Origin: Terriglobales bacterium
Lineage (GTDB): Bacteria; Acidobacteriota; Terriglobia; Terriglobales; Acidobacteriaceae
DNA length: 45,068 nucleotides
Assembly: GCA_035764005.1 (NCBI GenBank)
Contig: DASTZZ010000004.1
Coordinates: 1-45,068 of the forward strand
Direction of reading: 5' to 3'
The notes below the pieces were generated by a model. It saw only the letters and a list, made by a program, of their open reading frames with translations, ran no database searches and had not been told where the DNA came from. A program made the position numbers and the translations under genes. This document shows, piece by piece, positions 15,492 to 25,033 of this stretch. How positions within the stretch are numbered: position 1 is the first letter of the stretch; each line of letters begins with the position of its first letter.

Positions 15492-16688
15492 ATGGAACGA
15501 ATCACGATCTTCGACACGACGTTGCGCGACGGCGAGCAATCCCCTGGATGCAGCATGAACATCCCCGAGAAGTTGCGGATGGCACAGACACTCGATGCTC
15601 TCGGTGTGGACATCCTCGAAGCCGGATTCCCAATCGCCTCCGATGGCGACTTTTCCGCCGTGCAACTGATCGCGCGCGAGATTCGTCGACCCACGATCGC
15701 CGCGCTAGCCCGTTGCAAGAAAGAAGACGTGGAGCGTGCGGGCGAAGCTCTACAGGATTCCGAGCGCAGCCGCATCCATCTGTTCCTTGCTACCTCCGAC
15801 ATCCATCTCGAGTACAAGCTGAAGATCTCGCGTGAAGAATGCGTGAAGCAGGCGCGCGAGGGCGTGTCTTTGGCCAGGACTCTGGTGGATGAGGTCGAGT
15901 TCTCGCCCGAGGACGCGACACGTTCGGAATTCGACTTTCTATGCGAAGTCATCGAAACGGCGATTGAATGCGGAGCGACGACCATCAACATTCCCGATAC
16001 GGTCGGCTACACGCTGCCTGCAGAGTACGGAGCGCTGATCGCGAGTCTCCGAACCAAGGTCAGCAGCATGGATAAAGCCGTACTCTCCGTGCACTGCCAT
16101 GACGATCTAGGGCTGGCGGTCGCGAATACCATTGCGGGAATCGACGGCGGCGCGCGGCAGGTGGAGTGCACAATCAACGGCATTGGCGAGCGCGCAGGCA
16201 ACGCGGCGCTGGAAGAAGTCGTGATGGCAATGCGCGTTCGCTCCGATCGTATGCCGTATGAGACCGCGATCAATACCAGGCTGCTCTATGCAGCCAGCCA
16301 GCAGCTTGCGCGGACGATCAGCTTCGGACCGCAGCCTAACAAGCCCATTGTGGGAGAGAATGCCTTTGCGCACGCGGCCGGCATTCATCAGCACGGTGTT
16401 CTTTCCAACCCACTCTGCTACGAAATCATGACGCCGGAATCAGTCGGCGCTCCGGGAACCAAGCTGGTTCTTGGCAAACACTCGGGACGGCACGCGCTCA
16501 AAGCACGTTATTCCGAATTGGGATATGAGCTCAGCTCGGCCGAATTGCAGGAAACATACCTTCGCTTCATCGAGCTGGCAGACCGCAAGAAGAGCGTTTA
16601 TGACCAGGATCTACTTGCGTTGCTGCCCGCGGATCGTAGATCTATGCGCGCCAATGTATCCGCAGGTCAGGCAGCTCAGGCAGTGTAA
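15492..16688 (+). CDS. leuA: 2-isopropylmalate synthase lacking the regulatory domain
   Basis: A 398-residue enzyme condensing acetyl-CoA with 2-oxoisovalerate. The TIM barrel begins [13 protein letters not shown] (residues 7-19); LEAGFP, the metal-site HCHDDLG and GIGERAGN are all present, and HAAGIHQHG belongs to the linker region. E. coli LeuA is 523 residues; here the leucine-binding C-terminal domain is wholly absent and the next gene starts 18 bases later, so there is no room for a frameshifted remnant. ATG 15492 follows GAGGAAGG. NifV- or CimA-type activity is possible, but context and motifs favour LeuA. Confidence 0.9.
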   Translation: MERITIFDTTLRDGEQSPGCSMNIPEKLRMAQTLDALGVDILEAGFPIASDGDFSAVQLIAREIRRPTIAALARCKKEDVERAGEALQDSERSRIHLFLATSDIHLEYKLKISREECVKQAREGVSLARTLVDEVEFSPEDATRSEFDFLCEVIETAIECGATTINIPDTVGYTLPAEYGALIASLRTKVSSMDKAVLSVHCHDDLGLAVANTIAGIDGGARQVECTINGIGERAGNAALEEVVMAMRVRSDRMPYETAINTRLLYAASQQLARTISFGPQPNKPIVGENAFAHAAGIHQHGVLSNPLCYEIMTPESVGAPGTKLVLGKHSGRHALKARYSELGYELSSAELQETYLRFIELADRKKSVYDQDLLALLPADRRSMRANVSAGQAAQAV

Positions 16689-16706
16689 GAGAGGAACACG
16701 GGACGA

Positions 16707-17813
16707 ATGAGATTGAAAGTCGCAGTTTTGCCGGGAGATGGAATCGGTCCTGAAGTTATGCAGGTAGCCGTCAAGCTGCTGCGTACGTTGGCAGATATCG
16801 GCGGCTTTGAACTCCAGACCCAGGAGTATCCGATTGGCGGTGCCGCGATCGACGCAACCGGCTTTCCACTTCCCAAAACGACACTCGATGAATGTCTCGA
16901 CAGCGACGCCGTGCTACTCGGCGCTGTAGGCGGTTCGAAGTGGGACAAGCTTCCACAGGACCGTCGTCCCGAGGCAGGATTGCTGCAGTTGCGCATCGGG
17001 CTTGGCGGCTTTGCCAATCTACGTCCGGCCATTGCGTATAACGCTTTGACCGAGTGCTCTCCTCTTCGCCCAACGATTGTTGCCGGAGCGAACGTACTGT
17101 TTGTCCGCGAACTTCTCGGCGGCCTCTATTTTGGTGAGCCGCGCGGTTGTGATGCATCTGGTGCGCGCTCGGCATGGAATACCATGCGCTACAGCGAGGC
17201 GGAGATCGAACGTGTCGCACGTGTTTCTTTCGAGCTGGCAAAGCAACGCTGCTTCAAATTGACATCGGTGGATAAGGCCAACGTATTGGAAACGTCCCAG
17301 CTTTGGCGGAGCGTGGTCACTCGCGTTGCGGAGGCGTATCCGGAAGTCTCACTTGAACACGTGTATGTCGATGCATTTGCAATGCATCTGGTCTCGAATC
17401 CGCGGCGATTTGATGTAGTGCTTACAGAAAATTTGTTCGGCGACATTCTTTCAGACGAAGCCGCCGCCATTACGGGCTCGCTTGGGATGCTCCCCTCGGC
17501 CAGTGTTGGCGGGGCGGTGAATCTGTATGAGCCAGTACATGGTTCCGCTCCCGACATTGCTGGAAAGAACATTGCGAATCCGCTTGGCGCAATTGCGTCG
17601 GTCGCGATGATGCTGCGTCATACCTTTGCTATGCACCGCGAGGCAGAGGAGGTCGAACTGGCGATTCGTTCCGTTCTGGAACAGGGATATCGCACGTCAG
17701 ACATTCATCGTGCGCCAACTGAGCAGCAGGTCTCGACGACCGAAATGGGAAGCCTGGTGGAAGAGGCGCTTGCAGGGGCGGTGATTCGGCGTCAGGCGTA
17801 TCACGCGGTATAG
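16707..17813 (+). CDS. leuB: 3-isopropylmalate dehydrogenase
   Basis: A 368-residue NAD-dependent decarboxylating dehydrogenase. [10 protein letters not shown] lies at the N-terminus, [13 protein letters not shown] is the substrate loop, and [13 protein letters not shown] with the C-terminal [16 protein letters not shown] gives the metal and NAD sites. In the active-site segment [10 protein letters not shown], the usual YVDNAAMQLV is altered (Phe-Ala for Asn-Ala). It lies 18 bases after leuA. Confidence 0.94.
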   Translation: MRLKVAVLPGDGIGPEVMQVAVKLLRTLADIGGFELQTQEYPIGGAAIDATGFPLPKTTLDECLDSDAVLLGAVGGSKWDKLPQDRRPEAGLLQLRIGLGGFANLRPAIAYNALTECSPLRPTIVAGANVLFVRELLGGLYFGEPRGCDASGARSAWNTMRYSEAEIERVARVSFELAKQRCFKLTSVDKANVLETSQLWRSVVTRVAEAYPEVSLEHVYVDAFAMHLVSNPRRFDVVLTENLFGDILSDEAAAITGSLGMLPSASVGGAVNLYEPVHGSAPDIAGKNIANPLGAIASVAMMLRHTFAMHREAEEVELAIRSVLEQGYRTSDIHRAPTEQQVSTTEMGSLVEEALAGAVIRRQAYHAV

Positions 17814-17853
17814 GGTGCAAGAGCGACCTTTCGAGGGGCAGGAAGCCTTTTAA

Positions 17854-18024
17854 ACTGTCATCCCTCGCGCCGCCGCGTCTTGTGCGGAAGCCAGGAAAAC
17901 CTGCTTTGCGGCGGGGGGGGGATCTGCTGTTTCCACTGCATGGGCGCACAGCAGGTCCCCCAGGGCCGCAAAGCTGAATTTCTCAGAGCCCTTTGAGCTT
18001 CGCTGCGGCCTGAGGGATGACAGT
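17854..18024. mobile_element. 171-bp terminal-inverted-repeat element, copy 1
   Basis: It starts ACTGTCATCCCTC and ends with its exact reverse complement GAGGGATGACAGT, giving 13-bp perfect terminal repeats. Inside is a second hairpin (GATCTGCTGTT near 17931 and ACAGCAGGTCCCCC near 17948). It has no coding capacity. It lies between leuB and leuC and accounts for most of the 253-bp gap. A second copy is at 33365-33527. This looks like a MITE-type element. Confidence 0.7.
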
Positions 18025-18066
18025 GTCCAGAGAAACGCAACGGTGGTTATTCACTAGTCGACAACA

Positions 18067-19482
18067 ATGCCCAAAACTTTATTTGAAAAACTTTGGGAGC
18101 GGCACGTCGTTCGGCAGAACGATGACGGACGCGCTCTGCTCTACATTGACCTGCATCTCGTGCACGAAGTCACCTCGCCGCAGGCTTTTGAAGGACTGCG
18201 ATTGAATGGACTCCGTTTGCGCCGCCCGGAACTGACAGTGGCCACAGTCGATCACAACGTTCCCACGACAGCGAACCGAGCTGTCATCGCCGATCCGATC
18301 GCTGCGCAGCAGATCGAAACGCTGCGGCGCAATTGCCGCGATTTCGGCGTTCGTTTCTTCGATATCGACGCGGCAGAGCAGGGGATTGTTCACGTGATCG
18401 GCCCGGAATTGGGACTCACGCAGCCGGGCATGACGATCGTCTGCGGCGATAGCCATACCAGCACTCACGGCGCATTCGGGGCGCTGGCTTTCGGAATTGG
18501 GACCTCTGAAGTCGAGCACGTCATGGCTACGCAGTGTCTTTGGCAGAAGAAGCCAAAGACGATGCAGATCGTTGTTGACGGCGAGTTGCCGCTGGGTGCG
18601 ACTGCGAAAGACATCGTTCTCGGCATCATCGGACGCATCGGCTCGGACGGCGCGACTGGGTACGTGATCGAATACCGTGGCTCCGCGATCCGCGCGCTCT
18701 CGATGGAAGGCCGCATGACGATCTGCAACATGAGCATTGAGGCTGGTGCGCGCGCCGGCATGATCGCTCCCGACGAGACCACTTTCAACTACGTGCGTGG
18801 ACGCCGATTCGCTCCAAAGAACTTCGACAGGGCCGTCGAGCATTGGCAAACGTTGCGCACAGATGAGGGCGCGCCGTTTGATCGAACGGTCACTATCGAC
18901 GCCGCGACACTGGAGCCTTACGTGACGTGGGGGACCAATCCGGGAATGGTCGCTCCCATCACAGGACGCGTTCCCGACCCGAACGCCGCGCAATCGGAAG
19001 CTGATCGTGCGGCGACAGCTCGGGCACTCGAATACATGGATCTGAAGCCGGGCACAGCAATGCAGGACATTGCGGTCGATCGCGTTTTTATCGGCTCATG
19101 CACGAACGCTCGTATCGAAGACCTCCGCATTGCAGCCGAATATGCGCGCGGATATCGTGTGCATCCCCGCGTGCAAGCCATGGTCGTTCCGGGGTCGCAA
19201 CAGGTAAAGCGCGCCGCCGAAGCGGAAGGGCTCGACCGCATCTTCCGCGCTGCCGGCTTCGACTGGCGAGAGTCCGGCTGCTCGATGTGCCTTGGCATGA
19301 ATCCGGACATCCTCAAGCCGGGCGAACGCTGTGCTTCCACCAGCAATCGAAACTTCGAAGGACGCCAGGGACGCGGAGGCCGCACCCATCTCGTCAGTCC
19401 ACAGATGGCTGCGGCAGCGGCGATCACCGGACACTTTACTGACGTCCGCAAGTGGCAGTTCAAGGAGGCGCAGTCGGCATGA
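18067..19482 (+). CDS. leuC: 3-isopropylmalate dehydratase large subunit
   Basis: A 471-residue aconitase-family protein. The [4Fe-4S] ligands are Cys345 ([11 protein letters not shown]), Cys405 and Cys408 ([10 protein letters not shown]), matching the family positions. [14 protein letters not shown] is also present. With LeuD it isomerises 2- to 3-isopropylmalate. No Shine-Dalgarno sequence precedes ATG 18067, and an intergenic element ends 42 bases upstream, so leuCD expression may differ from leuAB. The stop overlaps leuD (ATGA). Confidence 0.95.
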   Translation: MPKTLFEKLWERHVVRQNDDGRALLYIDLHLVHEVTSPQAFEGLRLNGLRLRRPELTVATVDHNVPTTANRAVIADPIAAQQIETLRRNCRDFGVRFFDIDAAEQGIVHVIGPELGLTQPGMTIVCGDSHTSTHGAFGALAFGIGTSEVEHVMATQCLWQKKPKTMQIVVDGELPLGATAKDIVLGIIGRIGSDGATGYVIEYRGSAIRALSMEGRMTICNMSIEAGARAGMIAPDETTFNYVRGRRFAPKNFDRAVEHWQTLRTDEGAPFDRTVTIDAATLEPYVTWGTNPGMVAPITGRVPDPNAAQSEADRAATARALEYMDLKPGTAMQDIAVDRVFIGSCTNARIEDLRIAAEYARGYRVHPRVQAMVVPGSQQVKRAAEAEGLDRIFRAAGFDWRESGCSMCLGMNPDILKPGERCASTSNRNFEGRQGRGGRTHLVSPQMAAAAAITGHFTDVRKWQFKEAQSA

Positions 19483-20078
19483 AACCATTTCGGGAACACA
19501 CCGGAGTCGTAGCTCCACTCGACCGCAGCAACGTCGATACCGATCAAATCATCCCTAAGCAATTCCTGAAACGGATCGAGCGGACAGGCTACGGCGAGTT
19601 TCTCTTTTACGACTGGCGCTACACGCCTGAAGGCAAACCTCAGCCCGACTTTCTCCTGAACAAGCCCGAGTATTCAGGCGCGTCGATTCTGGTTGCGGAG
19701 AAGAACTTCGGTTGCGGTTCTTCACGCGAGCATGCTGCATGGGCTCTGCTCGACTACGGTTTTCGGGTGGTGATCGCGCCTACGTTTGCGGATATCTTCC
19801 ATACCAACGCCGGTAACAACGGCATTCTGCTCGTCAAGTTGTCGGAGGCTCAGGTCGACGACCTGCTGCAGCGCGCAAAGCGCACGCCGGGATACAAACT
19901 CCATGTCTCGCTAGTCGACAAAATCGTAAAGGATGACCAGGGGTTCTCAGCCAAGTTCGATATCGACGATTTCCGGCGCACTTGCCTGCTCGAAGGACTC
20001 GACGAAATCGGCCTCACCCTCAAACACGACGCCGAAATAGCAGCTTTCGAGCAACTTCGCGCGGAACGAGCCTGGTAA
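19479..20078 (+). CDS. leuD: 3-isopropylmalate dehydratase small subunit
   Basis: A 199-residue swivel-domain subunit of isopropylmalate isomerase. [20 protein letters not shown] and [15 protein letters not shown] are characteristic, and the length matches E. coli LeuD (201). ATG 19479 overlaps the leuC stop and has AAGGAGG ten bases upstream. Subunits are presumably made in equal amounts by coupling. The gene is convergent with the YihY-type membrane gene. Confidence 0.95.
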   Translation: MKPFREHTGVVAPLDRSNVDTDQIIPKQFLKRIERTGYGEFLFYDWRYTPEGKPQPDFLLNKPEYSGASILVAEKNFGCGSSREHAAWALLDYGFRVVIAPTFADIFHTNAGNNGILLVKLSEAQVDDLLQRAKRTPGYKLHVSLVDKIVKDDQGFSAKFDIDDFRRTCLLEGLDEIGLTLKHDAEIAAFEQLRAERAW

Positions 20079-20109
20079 TTGCAGGCTATTTGTTTTACGC
20101 AGCCTGCAA
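20079..20109. terminator. Hairpin between leuD and the convergent membrane gene
   Basis: TTGCAGGCT at 20079-20087 and AGCCTGCAA at 20101-20109 form a perfect 9-bp stem with a 13-base loop directly after the leuD stop codon. The following GTCTTTCT is only weakly T-rich. It may end transcription of the leu operon and includes the stop codon of the opposing gene. Confidence 0.5.
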
Positions 20110-21030
20110 GTCTTTCTGAAATTCCTGGGCTCGCTGTTTGTCTCGTTCCTCCTGCTTGGCTTTTTCAATCTCGGCGTGCGCGATTGCCGAGTTCACCTCT
20201 CCGCCCAGGAGGAGAGCGAATCCGGAGACATAGAGCCAGAGCATCAGAATCGCGACTCCCGCTAGAGAGCCGTAGGTGTTGCTGTAGGAGTTGAAGAAGT
20301 GCAGGTACACGCGCACCGCGAATGACGCTGCCAACCAGATGACCAAACCTGCGCCCGCACCTGGCGAGATCCATGTCCAGTGTGGCTCTTCCAGGTTCGG
20401 CCCAAAATAGTACACAAGGGCGAAGGCCAGCAGCATGGCTCCGAGCAAGACCGGCCATTGCACGATTTTCCAGAGATACACCAGCGCGACGCCGATTCCT
20501 ACGTGAGCGGCAACCACGTCTGCCAGCTTGCCGCCATACGTCACGAGCACGATGGCGAAGATAACCAGAGCCGAAGAAGCGATGGTCAGCCCGATCGACG
20601 TCAACTTCTGACGGACGTACGAACGTGTTTCTTTTACGTGATAAGCGCGGTTGAGGGTGTCAATGACCGCGCTCATGCCGCTCGATGCCGACCAGAGCGC
20701 AGCCAGCGCGCCAATGATTACTTTTCCGCTTCCCCGAGCTTTGATTACTTCATTCAACGTTTTCTGAACCAATTCGCTGGCCGAGGATGGCACCGCGCGG
20801 GCGAGATTTGCCATAAGATCGGTACGAATTTGCGTGCCTGCCGCGGCGAAATAGCCGAGGACGGAGATAAGGAAGATCAGCAGCGGAAAGAGGGCGAGAA
20901 AGAAGTAGTAGGCCAGCTCTGCTGATTGTCCTGAGAGGTCGTCTTCTGAGACGCTCTTTCCAACCTGCTTACCCAGGCTAAGCGGCGTGAGTCCGCCGAA
21001 CTTCCATTGTGAAGGTCTGGTCTCTTTCAT
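20095..21030 (-). CDS. YihY/BrkB-family membrane protein
   Basis: A 311-residue inner-membrane protein with about six transmembrane segments, of the YihY family once misnamed ribonuclease BN. ELAYYFFLALFPLLIFLISV is the conserved first segment, and FNSYSNTYGSLAGVAILMLW with the last segment FALLLGGEVNSAI is the family hallmark. The C-terminus is a charged cytoplasmic tail. The start at 21030 (AGGA upstream) is preferred over the longer open frame. The transported substrate is not known. Confidence 0.87.
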   Translation of the reverse strand: MKETRPSQWKFGGLTPLSLGKQVGKSVSEDDLSGQSAELAYYFFLALFPLLIFLISVLGYFAAAGTQIRTDLMANLARAVPSSASELVQKTLNEVIKARGSGKVIIGALAALWSASSGMSAVIDTLNRAYHVKETRSYVRQKLTSIGLTIASSALVIFAIVLVTYGGKLADVVAAHVGIGVALVYLWKIVQWPVLLGAMLLAFALVYYFGPNLEEPHWTWISPGAGAGLVIWLAASFAVRVYLHFFNSYSNTYGSLAGVAILMLWLYVSGFALLLGGEVNSAIAHAEIEKAKQEERDKQRAQEFQKDLQAA

Positions 21031-21379
21031 AATTGTCCTGATTGTGTTCCTAGGGAAAGATGCGGGGCGGTTTGGGGCTGTTGGCGGGAATCGCAAGCTG
21101 GCGGGGGAAGAGCGTGAAGGTGGACGGGGTGGACGGGGCGGACTGCGTGGACCAGGTGGACAGAATAGGACGCTGTTAAAGTTGCGAACCTTGTGCCTGG
21201 GTAACCTACTTGTAATCAGGCACTTGCGAACGCTCTACGGTTGCGCCTTCTGAGCCTTGCTCAGCTGCTGCTGCTAGCTCCCGTAGCAAAAAAGCAGAAG
21301 AGACCTGCTCAAATCCGGGAGCATCCAAAGCTATAATGAACAGTGCGAGCCGCTGAAGTTCGGTTTGCAAGAAGGTTAA
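21031..21379. other. Non-coding region with GTGGAC repeats and a hairpin
   Basis: This 349-bp divergent region holds no gene. At 21119-21161 a run of degenerate GTGGACGGG-type units occurs. At 21193-21223 GTGCCTG and CAGGCAC form a perfect 7-bp stem with a 17-base loop. A consensus TATAAT at 21332-21337 is a probable -10 for the S41-family gene; its -35 is poor. Confidence 0.5.
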
Positions 21380-22597
21380 ATGTCGAAGCAGCTCAAGATT
21401 GGTGTTCTTTCCCTGTCGTTTTTCATTGTTCTCGTCGTCGTGCTCGGTGGACTTGGTGTTCATGCCTCCAGCAACGACGGAGCTTACCGCCAGCTGGGCG
21501 TTTACAGCGAAGTGCTTTCCCGGATTCGTACTGAGTACGTGGAAGAGCCAAACTTTTCCGCTGTCACCAGCGGTGCTCTGCATGGACTGCTCGAGTCGCT
21601 CGACGCGGATTCCAGTTATCTGAATGCTGACGAGTACAAGTTCTATAAGACGCACCAGAATGAAGGACGCGCGAACATCGGCGCGACTATTTCGAAGCGT
21701 TTCGGCTATGCGGACGTTGTTTCGGTAATTCCCGGTGGCCCGGCGGACAAGGCAGGGGTGCAGCCAGGAGACATCATCGAGGCTATCGAAGGCAAGAGCA
21801 CGCACGAGATGTCCCTAGCGACCATCGAGGAAGAGGTTTCGGGCAAGCAGGGATCGAACATCAACTTCGCTATTGTGCGTCCGGGTAAGGCTGAGCCGCA
21901 GAAGATTACGGTCACGCGCGACAACGTCGTGATTCCGGTTACGACCGACAAAACGGTGGAAGACGGAATTGCGGATATCACGCCAGTAACGCTAACCAAG
22001 GGCAAGGCGCAGGAGATCGCGGCGAAGATTCGCGACGAGCAGAAGAAGGGCGCGAAGAAGCTCATCCTCGATCTGCGCAATGTTTCCGACGGTGATGTGA
22101 ACGAGGCCGTGGCGGTTGCGAATCTGTTCCTCAATCACGGCGTGATCACTTATCTGCAAGGACAAAAATATCCCAAGCAGACCTTCACCGCTGATCCACA
22201 GAAGGCAGTTACGAACCTGCCGCTTGTGGTTCTCGTGAACCGCGGGACCGCGGGTCCGGGAGAGATCGTTGCCGGCGCAATTCTTGATAACAACCGCGGC
22301 GATGTAGTCGGGGACAAGACCTTCGGCAGCGGTTCGGTGCAGAAGGTGATCGACATTCCAGATGGCTCAGCACTGATCCTCTCTGTCGCCAAGTACTACA
22401 CGCCGAGCGGGAAGGTGATCGAGGATCCGGATCCGCAGCATGCGGGCATCACTCCAAACGTTCTGGTTGCGAGCAGCCTCGACGATCTTTCGATCGACGA
22501 TGAAGACGTTACGCCAGCGGCACAGGAGAAGCCGAAGCAGCCTAAGGATGATGATCAGCTTCGCAAAGCCGTCGAGTTGCTGAAGACGCGCAGCTAA
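21380..22597 (+). CDS. S41-family (CtpA-like) protease homologue, catalytic dyad lost
   Basis: A 405-residue exported protein: N-terminal signal anchor (about residues 11-27), helical region, PDZ domain (about 97-185, with IPGGPADKAGVQPGD) and the S41 catalytic fold. In active CtpA/Prc proteins a Ser in TASASE and a Lys in FGKGSVQ act 25 residues apart. Here the first position is Gly292 (GTAGPGEI) and the second is Ser317 (FGSGSVQ), also 25 apart. Both catalytic residues are therefore replaced while the fold motifs around them are kept. It probably serves as a PDZ-type binding or scaffold protein in the periplasm. The C-terminal tail is acidic and Lys-rich. GAAGG precedes ATG. Confidence 0.85.
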   Translation: MSKQLKIGVLSLSFFIVLVVVLGGLGVHASSNDGAYRQLGVYSEVLSRIRTEYVEEPNFSAVTSGALHGLLESLDADSSYLNADEYKFYKTHQNEGRANIGATISKRFGYADVVSVIPGGPADKAGVQPGDIIEAIEGKSTHEMSLATIEEEVSGKQGSNINFAIVRPGKAEPQKITVTRDNVVIPVTTDKTVEDGIADITPVTLTKGKAQEIAAKIRDEQKKGAKKLILDLRNVSDGDVNEAVAVANLFLNHGVITYLQGQKYPKQTFTADPQKAVTNLPLVVLVNRGTAGPGEIVAGAILDNNRGDVVGDKTFGSGSVQKVIDIPDGSALILSVAKYYTPSGKVIEDPDPQHAGITPNVLVASSLDDLSIDDEDVTPAAQEKPKQPKDDDQLRKAVELLKTRS

Positions 22598-22625
22598 GCA
22601 AAACATTCGAGTTCTACAACCATCG

Positions 22626-22658
22626 TGCGCCGGAGACCTTCCGGCGCATTTCTTTTCT
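22626..22658 (+). terminator. Rho-independent terminator after the S41-family gene
   Basis: TGCGCCGGA, a five-base loop and TCCGGCGCA form a 9-bp perfect GC-rich stem, followed by TTTCTTTTC. It lies 29 bases past the stop codon of the S41-family gene and is the clearest intrinsic terminator in the window. Confidence 0.8.
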
Positions 22659-22738
22659 GGCCCATTTTTGTACTGCGTTTCCTCGCTATCCGGCGATAAT
22701 AAGCAGAACAGCTCAGCAACTTTGAATCAGCGTAGCGG

Positions 22739-24991
22739 ATGAAGATTGAAATCAATCTCGCGACCAGCCGGGAATCTGCCCTTACAACGGTGGTTAAGTC
22801 TGGCGGGGTCGGATTCCTGTTCATGGCCGTGATTGCGGCGATGGTGGGGACTTTTGCTGGATTGTTTCTCGTCTACACCACCGATCTTCCTCAAATCGAT
22901 CAACTCGAGCGTTATCATCCGAGTGCCACAACGGTACTCTACGACGACAAGGGCCGCGAGATTGGCTCATTTGCGCTGCAGCGGCGCGTGATCGTCACGT
23001 ATAACGACATTCCCAAAGTTCTGCGCGAGGCCGTGATTTCGATCGAAGACAAAGACTTCGAGCGCCACTGGGGCGTGGACCTCTGGCGAGTGCTCGGCGC
23101 AGCCTACCGCGACTTCCGCTCCGGCGGGCGCGTGCAGGGAGCGTCGACGCTCACTATGCAGCTCTCGCGCAATCTTTTTCTCTCCGCCGACAAGAACCTC
23201 GGCCGCAAGATTCAAGAAGCCATGTTGGCGGTCCAAATCGAGCGCCGCTTCACAAAGCAGCAGATCTTTACCATGTACGCCAACCAGATATTCCTGGGAC
23301 ATGGCGTGTATGGATTCGAGGCCGGCGCGGAGTTCTATTTCGGGAAGCATGCGAAAGATCTGACGCTGGACGAAGCGGCGCTGCTCGCCGGCATTCCCAA
23401 AGGGCCGAACATCTATTCTCCGCTGCGCAATCCGGAGCGTGCGCTCCACCGGCGGAACATCGTAATTAACTCGCTGCTGGAAGATGGCAAGATCACCGCC
23501 GCCGAGGCTGCGAAAGCAAAGGCTGCTCCCGTTCGTCTGCACATCCAGAATGCTCCGGGTACGATCGCGCCGAATTTTGTCGAAGAAGTCCGGCGGTATC
23601 TCGAAGCAAAATACGGTACAGAAGAGGTGCACGAGGGCGGATTGCGCGTGTACACATCGCTCGACCTCGATTATCAGAAGGCCGCAAATCGCGCCGTGCT
23701 GGACGGACTCGCCGCATACGAACATCGCCACGGCTGGAAGACTGGGCATGGCAGCGTTTTCGATTTGGGACAAACAGTCTCGAACTATACAAACCCAGAT
23801 TGGGACCAGCCGATAGAGGCCGGTAGCTATGTCCATGGAGTGGTGGTTGCAAAAGCTCCTGGATTCTTTTTGGTGAAGCTCGGCCATTATCTCGGTCGAT
23901 TGACGGCACAGGACCTTGCGTGGACGAAAACCAAAGATCCCGCCAGACTTTTCAAGCCCGGCGACATCGTCTATGTGCGCGCGCTCGAAACTCCGCCGGC
24001 AAAGCCCGAATTGGGATCGCCTCCATTGCGGCTCGCGCTCGAAGAGGAATCGGGAATCGAGGGCGCGCTGATTGCCATCGACAATTCGACCGGCGATGTA
24101 AAAGCGCTGGTTGGCGGCAGGGATTTTGACGAGTCGAAGTTTGATCGTGCAACCCAGGCTTTACGTCAGGTTGGGTCTTCGTTTAAGCCGTACGTCTACA
24201 CGGCAGCGATCGACCGCGGGGCCAAGCCCGATGACACGATTCTTGACGCGCCCGCCAGCTTCTCGGCTGCTTCCGGACCGTGGTCTCCTCACAACTACGA
24301 CAACAGATTCGAAGGCGAAATCACGCTGCGTCATGCACTGGCAGAATCGCGCAATATTCCTGCAGTGAAACTCGCAGCGCAGGTCGGAATGCCCGAGGTG
24401 ATCTCGTATGTTCGCCGCTTTGGTATCAGTTCCAGAATAGAACCGTACCTGCCTGTTGCCCTTGGAGCGGCGGAAGTCACACTGGAAGAGCAGGTTTCGG
24501 CTTACACCACATTTCCCAACGACGGCGTCCGCGCAATGCCGCGCTTCATTCGCAAGGTCGTCGATTACGAGGGCCACACGCTAGAGGAGAACTATCCAGA
24601 GGTAAAAGACGTGATCAGCGTGGATACGGCTCGCACCATGACCAGCATGCTGCAAACCGTGATGCGGCATGGAACGGCAGCTGCTGCCGGCGCAAGGTTG
24701 AAACACCCGCTCGGGGGCAAGACCGGCACCACCAATGACTATACCGACGCCTGGTTCATCGGCTTCTCCCCGTCGATTACATGCGGAGTATGGGTAGGCT
24801 TTGATGAAAAGAAATCTCTCGGAGAAGGCGAAACCGGCTCGCTCGCGGCTCTTCCAATCTGGGAAGAGTTCATGCGAACTCCGATTGGAGAACGTCCACA
24901 GGAGAGCTTTCCTGGCAAATCATTGCATGTACCGGTTGTGATGAAAGCTCAGACGGCAATAACCAAGGCTGTTCCCACTCTGGCCAGATGA
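22739..24991 (+). CDS. Class A penicillin-binding protein (PBP1A family)
   Basis: A 750-residue bifunctional peptidoglycan synthase. One transmembrane segment (about 24-47) anchors it. The glycosyltransferase domain has its catalytic Glu103 in EDKDFERHWG and the QGASTLTMQL motif (133-142). The transpeptidase domain has Ser480-x-x-Lys483 (SSFK), Ser537-Arg-Asn539 and Lys661-Thr-Gly663. All catalytic residues are intact. It has no PASTA domain of its own, but a separate triple-PASTA protein is encoded 42 bases downstream. The ribosome-binding site is weak. Confidence 0.93.
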   Translation: MKIEINLATSRESALTTVVKSGGVGFLFMAVIAAMVGTFAGLFLVYTTDLPQIDQLERYHPSATTVLYDDKGREIGSFALQRRVIVTYNDIPKVLREAVISIEDKDFERHWGVDLWRVLGAAYRDFRSGGRVQGASTLTMQLSRNLFLSADKNLGRKIQEAMLAVQIERRFTKQQIFTMYANQIFLGHGVYGFEAGAEFYFGKHAKDLTLDEAALLAGIPKGPNIYSPLRNPERALHRRNIVINSLLEDGKITAAEAAKAKAAPVRLHIQNAPGTIAPNFVEEVRRYLEAKYGTEEVHEGGLRVYTSLDLDYQKAANRAVLDGLAAYEHRHGWKTGHGSVFDLGQTVSNYTNPDWDQPIEAGSYVHGVVVAKAPGFFLVKLGHYLGRLTAQDLAWTKTKDPARLFKPGDIVYVRALETPPAKPELGSPPLRLALEEESGIEGALIAIDNSTGDVKALVGGRDFDESKFDRATQALRQVGSSFKPYVYTAAIDRGAKPDDTILDAPASFSAASGPWSPHNYDNRFEGEITLRHALAESRNIPAVKLAAQVGMPEVISYVRRFGISSRIEPYLPVALGAAEVTLEEQVSAYTTFPNDGVRAMPRFIRKVVDYEGHTLEENYPEVKDVISVDTARTMTSMLQTVMRHGTAAAAGARLKHPLGGKTGTTNDYTDAWFIGFSPSITCGVWVGFDEKKSLGEGETGSLAALPIWEEFMRTPIGERPQESFPGKSLHVPVVMKAQTAITKAVPTLAR

Positions 24992-25033
24992 AGAGCTGCT
25001 TGATATTCCTTAGCTATTGGTCAATAAGCTGAG

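Noticed and set aside
16680-16707. Frameshifted C-terminal regulatory domain of LeuA
   Set aside because: Only 18 bases separate leuA from leuB, so there is no room for a lost domain; the short form is native here.
18079-18993. 304-codon open frame on the minus strand inside leuC
   Set aside because: It is antisense to a complete leuC with all Fe-S ligands and shows no recognisable domain.
22967-23887. 306-codon minus-strand frame within the PBP gene
   Set aside because: It overlaps the glycosyltransferase domain of an intact class A PBP and has no domain signature.
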